15,214 nucleotides of DNA from Xenorhabdus miraniensis. Its GTDB lineage: Bacteria > Pseudomonadota > Gammaproteobacteria > Enterobacterales > Enterobacteriaceae. Below the pieces are notes generated by a model. The model was given only the letters and a program-made list of their open reading frames with translations, was not told the origin of the DNA and did not search any database. Below, one piece after another: positions 12,450 to 15,214 of this stretch (its first letter is position 1; every line of letters starts with the position of its first letter). Made by a program: the position numbers and the translations under genes. The DNA lies in assembly GCF_002632615.1 (NCBI RefSeq), contig NZ_NITZ01000040.1, positions 1 to 15,214 of the forward strand. The letters are read 5' to 3'.

Positions 12450-14603
12450 GTGCTAACGGTTTTATCCAGCTCCCGCCATTTTCTGTATAACAGTCATGTC
12501 CTCTATTATATCCGTATATTCATTGCACTGACAGGAACTACCCTGATTCCCTGGCTATTAGGAGAAGAACTTAAAATAACCATTCCTTTGCTGCTAGGTG
12601 TCGTTGCGGCGGCATTAACAGATTTGGATGATCGTTTGGTTGGTCGTTTGCGTAATCTTATTATTACCCTGGTCTCTTTCTTTGCCGCTTTCACTTCGAT
12701 TACATTGCTATTTCCCTATCCATGGTTTTTTATGCTCGGGCTGGCAATATCAACCTGCGGCTTTATTCTGTTGGGTGCTTTGGGACAGCGCTACGCTACT
12801 ATTGCCTTTGGTGCTTTACTGGTAGCGATTTATACCATGCTCGGCTCATCCATATTTCCTGTTTGGTATCAGCAGCCTGTATTACTGCTCATTGGTGCCA
12901 TCTGGTATAATTTACTGACATTAACCGGCCACTTATTATTTCCAATTCGCCCTTTGCAAGAAAACCTTGCACGTTGTTACCAGCAACTTTCAACCTATCT
13001 TTATGCCAAAACAAGTTTGTTTGATCCTGATTCTGAAGCTGAAGAATATAAGCAAGCTGTGTTTGATATTGCCATGGCAAATAGCACATTAGTCACGACA
13101 CTCAATCAAGCCAAGATCTCTTTATTAAGTCGCTTAAAAGGCGACAGAGGGCAGCGAGGAACGCGCCATACTTTGCATTATTATTTTGTTGCACAAGATA
13201 TCCATGAGCGAGCCAGTTCATCCCATGTTCAGTATCAAAAACTGAGAGAAATTTTTCGTCACAGCGATATTCTGTTTCGTATTCAAAGGCTACTTTCTAT
13301 GCAAGCACGAGCATGCGAGCAGATTTCGCAATCTATTATCTTACATAAGCAATATCAACATAATCCACGTTTTGAAAGTGCGTTCAGTTATCTTGAAAGC
13401 TCCCTTGATCGCTTAAAAAACCAGCAAGGCACTAATTCCAAAATAATAGCATTTGATAATCTGCTGAAAAACTTACGTGCGATTGACGCCCAATTAGCAG
13501 GGCTTGGTTCGGATCAATACCTTCTTTCCCCAAATACCCAACAAGAAGAGACACGCTTATCCGGTGAAGATTTAACAGGTTGGCGTGATGTATGGTTCAG
13601 GATCAGCCGCAATTTGACACCAAAATCGGCACTCTTTCGCCATGCGGTTCGAATGTCTATCCTGCTATGTACTGGCTATGCCATTATCCAACTATTTGAT
13701 TTACAACGAGGTTATTGGATCTTACTAACGAGTTTATTTGTCTGCCAACCTAACTATAGTGCCACTCGCCGACGCCTGGCTTTACGTGTCATTGGTACAT
13801 TGGCAGGAATTTTGATTGGCTTACCCATTCTCTATTTTGTGCCCTCTATTGAAGGGCAACTGGTGCTAATTGTCATATCTGGAGTGCTGTTCTTCGCTTT
13901 TCGCAATAGCCAATATGCACATGCAACACTATTCATTACTCTTCTGGTTTTACTGAGTTTCAATTTATTAGGTGAAGGCTTTGAAATTGCACTACCCAGA
14001 ATTATCGACACATTGATAGGTTGTGGCATTGCCTTACTTGCTGTCAGTTTCATTTGGCCAGACTGGAAATTTCGCCAATTGCCTCAAGTGATTAACAGAA
14101 CAATGGTTGCTAATTGCCGTTACCTTAATGCTATTTTAATGCAGTATCATCAAGGAAAGAGCAACTGTCTGGATTACCGTATTGCTCGCCGTGATGCTCA
14201 TAATTGTGATGCTGAACTGGCATCCGTGATCTCAAACATGGCATCAGAACCAAAAAACTATCGTATTTCCCAAGAAACCGCTTTCCGTTTATTGTGCCTG
14301 AACCATACGATGCTGAGCTATATTTCTGCATTAGGGGCTCATCGTGACAGGCTTAATGATCCAGAAATCCTGGATATTCTTAATGATGCAATTTGCTACG
14401 TTGAATCCACATTAAACCAAGACGGAATGGATGGTGAGGCATTGCAATCTGCAATAAATAACTTGATGGAAAAAATCAACCTGACACCTGCTGAAAGCAA
14501 TAGCAAAATCCAGCTTATATTCCAGCAGATAGGTTTACTTATTGAGCTACTACCAGAAATTGTTTGTTTGAAAAAACAAATTAGTAAACAAGAATTATAC
14601 TAA
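12450..14603 (+). CDS. yccS: Inner membrane protein YccS (FUSC/YhfK family)
   Basis: 717 residues, same size as E. coli YccS. The start is GTG 12450-12452 with AGGGG about six bases upstream, agreeing with the family N-terminus (M-LTVLSS...). Two membrane blocks are visible, about residues 22-170 (IRIFIALTGTTLIPWLL; LLLGVVAAALTDLDDRLVGR) and about 400-545 (HAVRMSILLCTGYAIIQLF; GYWILLTSLFVCQPNYSATR; ATLFITLLVLLSFNLLGEG). Each is followed by a long cytoplasmic segment. This repeated layout is typical of the fusaric-acid-resistance-like (FUSC) family, whose better-known members take part in aromatic-acid efflux; YccS itself has no established substrate. It is divergent from helD with only 66 bases between starts, so the promoters must overlap. 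Confidence 0.95.
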   Translation: MLTVLSSSRHFLYNSHVLYYIRIFIALTGTTLIPWLLGEELKITIPLLLGVVAAALTDLDDRLVGRLRNLIITLVSFFAAFTSITLLFPYPWFFMLGLAISTCGFILLGALGQRYATIAFGALLVAIYTMLGSSIFPVWYQQPVLLLIGAIWYNLLTLTGHLLFPIRPLQENLARCYQQLSTYLYAKTSLFDPDSEAEEYKQAVFDIAMANSTLVTTLNQAKISLLSRLKGDRGQRGTRHTLHYYFVAQDIHERASSSHVQYQKLREIFRHSDILFRIQRLLSMQARACEQISQSIILHKQYQHNPRFESAFSYLESSLDRLKNQQGTNSKIIAFDNLLKNLRAIDAQLAGLGSDQYLLSPNTQQEETRLSGEDLTGWRDVWFRISRNLTPKSALFRHAVRMSILLCTGYAIIQLFDLQRGYWILLTSLFVCQPNYSATRRRLALRVIGTLAGILIGLPILYFVPSIEGQLVLIVISGVLFFAFRNSQYAHATLFITLLVLLSFNLLGEGFEIALPRIIDTLIGCGIALLAVSFIWPDWKFRQLPQVINRTMVANCRYLNAILMQYHQGKSNCLDYRIARRDAHNCDAELASVISNMASEPKNYRISQETAFRLLCLNHTMLSYISALGAHRDRLNDPEILDILNDAICYVESTLNQDGMDGEALQSAINNLMEKINLTPAESNSKIQLIFQQIGLLIELLPEIVCLKKQISKQELY

Positions 14604-14984
14604 AGATCATTCTATAGGGGGCTATCCCGCCCCTTAATAATATAGTGAAATTATTTTCTGCAATAATGCAACGAATTAATAATACAACAAACACTGTTAA
14701 AAAATCATCATCAAATAAATAATATGAACAAATACTATTTTAATTTCCAATAAAAAAGATATTACAAATATTAACATCATGGACATTCATTTTTTAATAT
14801 TGATTACATATAGAATTTCTGTAAATTCACAAATCCATAAAAACAAAAAACCACCCTATTAATGAGTTTAATTTTCATTAAAAAATAAAACAGAATACTT
14901 TTGGTTTTGTAAATACGCGGGAAATATACCAATCGCCATTGAAGATGCTTGATTTATCACCCAAATCAGATCATGCTTGCAACC
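14604..14984. other. AT-rich intergenic region downstream of yccS
   Basis: No gene is supported. AGGGG (14616-14620) / CCCCT (14630-14634) forms a weak stem-loop just after yccS that may end its transcript, without a T-run. TTAATGA / TCATTAA-type inverted sequence lies near 14860-14880. The left end of the IS630-type element should be within the last 100 bases; TATACCAAT at 14925-14933 is a candidate because IS630 elements insert at TA. Confidence 0.4.
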
Positions 14985-15214
14985 ATGAAAATTCATCTGA
15001 CACCAGAACAAAAACGTGCCCTCGAATTGATGCATGATACCACTCGTGACAGTCGAGTCTGTGATCGCATCAAGGCCGTGCTTTTAGCCTCCGAAGGCTG
15101 GACAGCTCAGATGATTGCACAGGCCTTGCGTATTCATGAAAGTACGGTCAGCCGTCATCTAAAAGATTTCATCGCTCAGGAAAAGTTCACCCCGGAAAAT
15201 GGCGGCTCTGAAAG
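14985..15214 (+). CDS. IS630-family transposase, N-terminal part (runs off right edge)
   Basis: 76 codons are visible: MKIHLTPEQKRALELMHDTT, then RDSRVCDRIKAVLLASEGWT and AQMIAQALRIHESTVSRHLK. This is the characteristic N-terminal helix-turn-helix of IS630 (Tc1/mariner-like) transposases; the DDE catalytic domain is outside the window. The ATG at 14985 fits the family start; an in-frame ATG at 14973 (MLAT) is an alternative. No strong ribosome site is seen. It lies where sxy and sulA follow yccS in E. coli. Completeness cannot be judged. Confidence 0.8.
   Translation, partial: MKIHLTPEQKRALELMHDTTRDSRVCDRIKAVLLASEGWTAQMIAQALRIHESTVSRHLKDFIAQEKFTPENGGSE

Overview
The window looks like chromosome from an AT-rich member of the Enterobacterales, most likely the Morganellaceae (Xenorhabdus or Photorhabdus type). 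The right half is a conserved core block in nearly the order of the E. coli serT-tusE-yccX-hspQ-yccU-mgsA-helD-yccS neighbourhood, and the proteins are clearly orthologous. The left half is decayed prophage and mobile DNA. The genus assignment is inference from gene content, gene order and composition.

Left edge (1-490): the 5' end of an IS5-family transposase gene (minus strand), a cluster of 9-bp iteron-like repeats, and the last ~20 codons of a lost tail-fibre gene. Next (about 490-3060) comes very AT-rich DNA holding a 262-residue protein of effector-like appearance, a 60-residue two-helix membrane protein convergent with it, a possibly broken hypothetical gene, and several copies of a palindromic repeat family. 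A short stand-alone tail-fibre-like gene (3060-3608, plus) is convergent with a run of minus-strand phage genes.

Prophage remnant (3651-7721, all minus): read from the tRNA inward, it has a P4-type tyrosine integrase with a nonsense codon and a lost C-terminus, fused at a deletion scar to the 3' half of a Q-type antiterminator (also with a stop), a terminator, a DUF551-like gene with a stop, an intact unrecognised gene, and two tail genes. The larger tail gene has TAA directly after its best ATG. The remnant lies against the 3' end of tRNA-Ser(UGA) (serT), its presumed attachment site. Everything suggests a lambdoid-type prophage reduced by large deletions and point nonsense mutations, with some intact accessory (moron-like) genes left.

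Core block (7722-14603): serT; tusE (2-thiouridine sulfur relay); acylphosphatase; hspQ with a candidate sigma-32 promoter; a CoA-binding protein (YccU); mgsA (methylglyoxal synthase); helD (DNA helicase IV); and yccS (FUSC-family membrane protein). Genes found between these in E. coli (yccA, rlmI, yccT, yccF) are absent here. After yccS, where sxy/sulA would lie in E. coli, an IS630-family transposase runs off the right edge.

The best candidates for something new are the 864-1652 protein, whose C-terminal half loosely follows the segment order of colicin M, with its convergent membrane protein as a possible immunity partner, and the inverted tail-fibre 3'-end copies that bracket this cargo.
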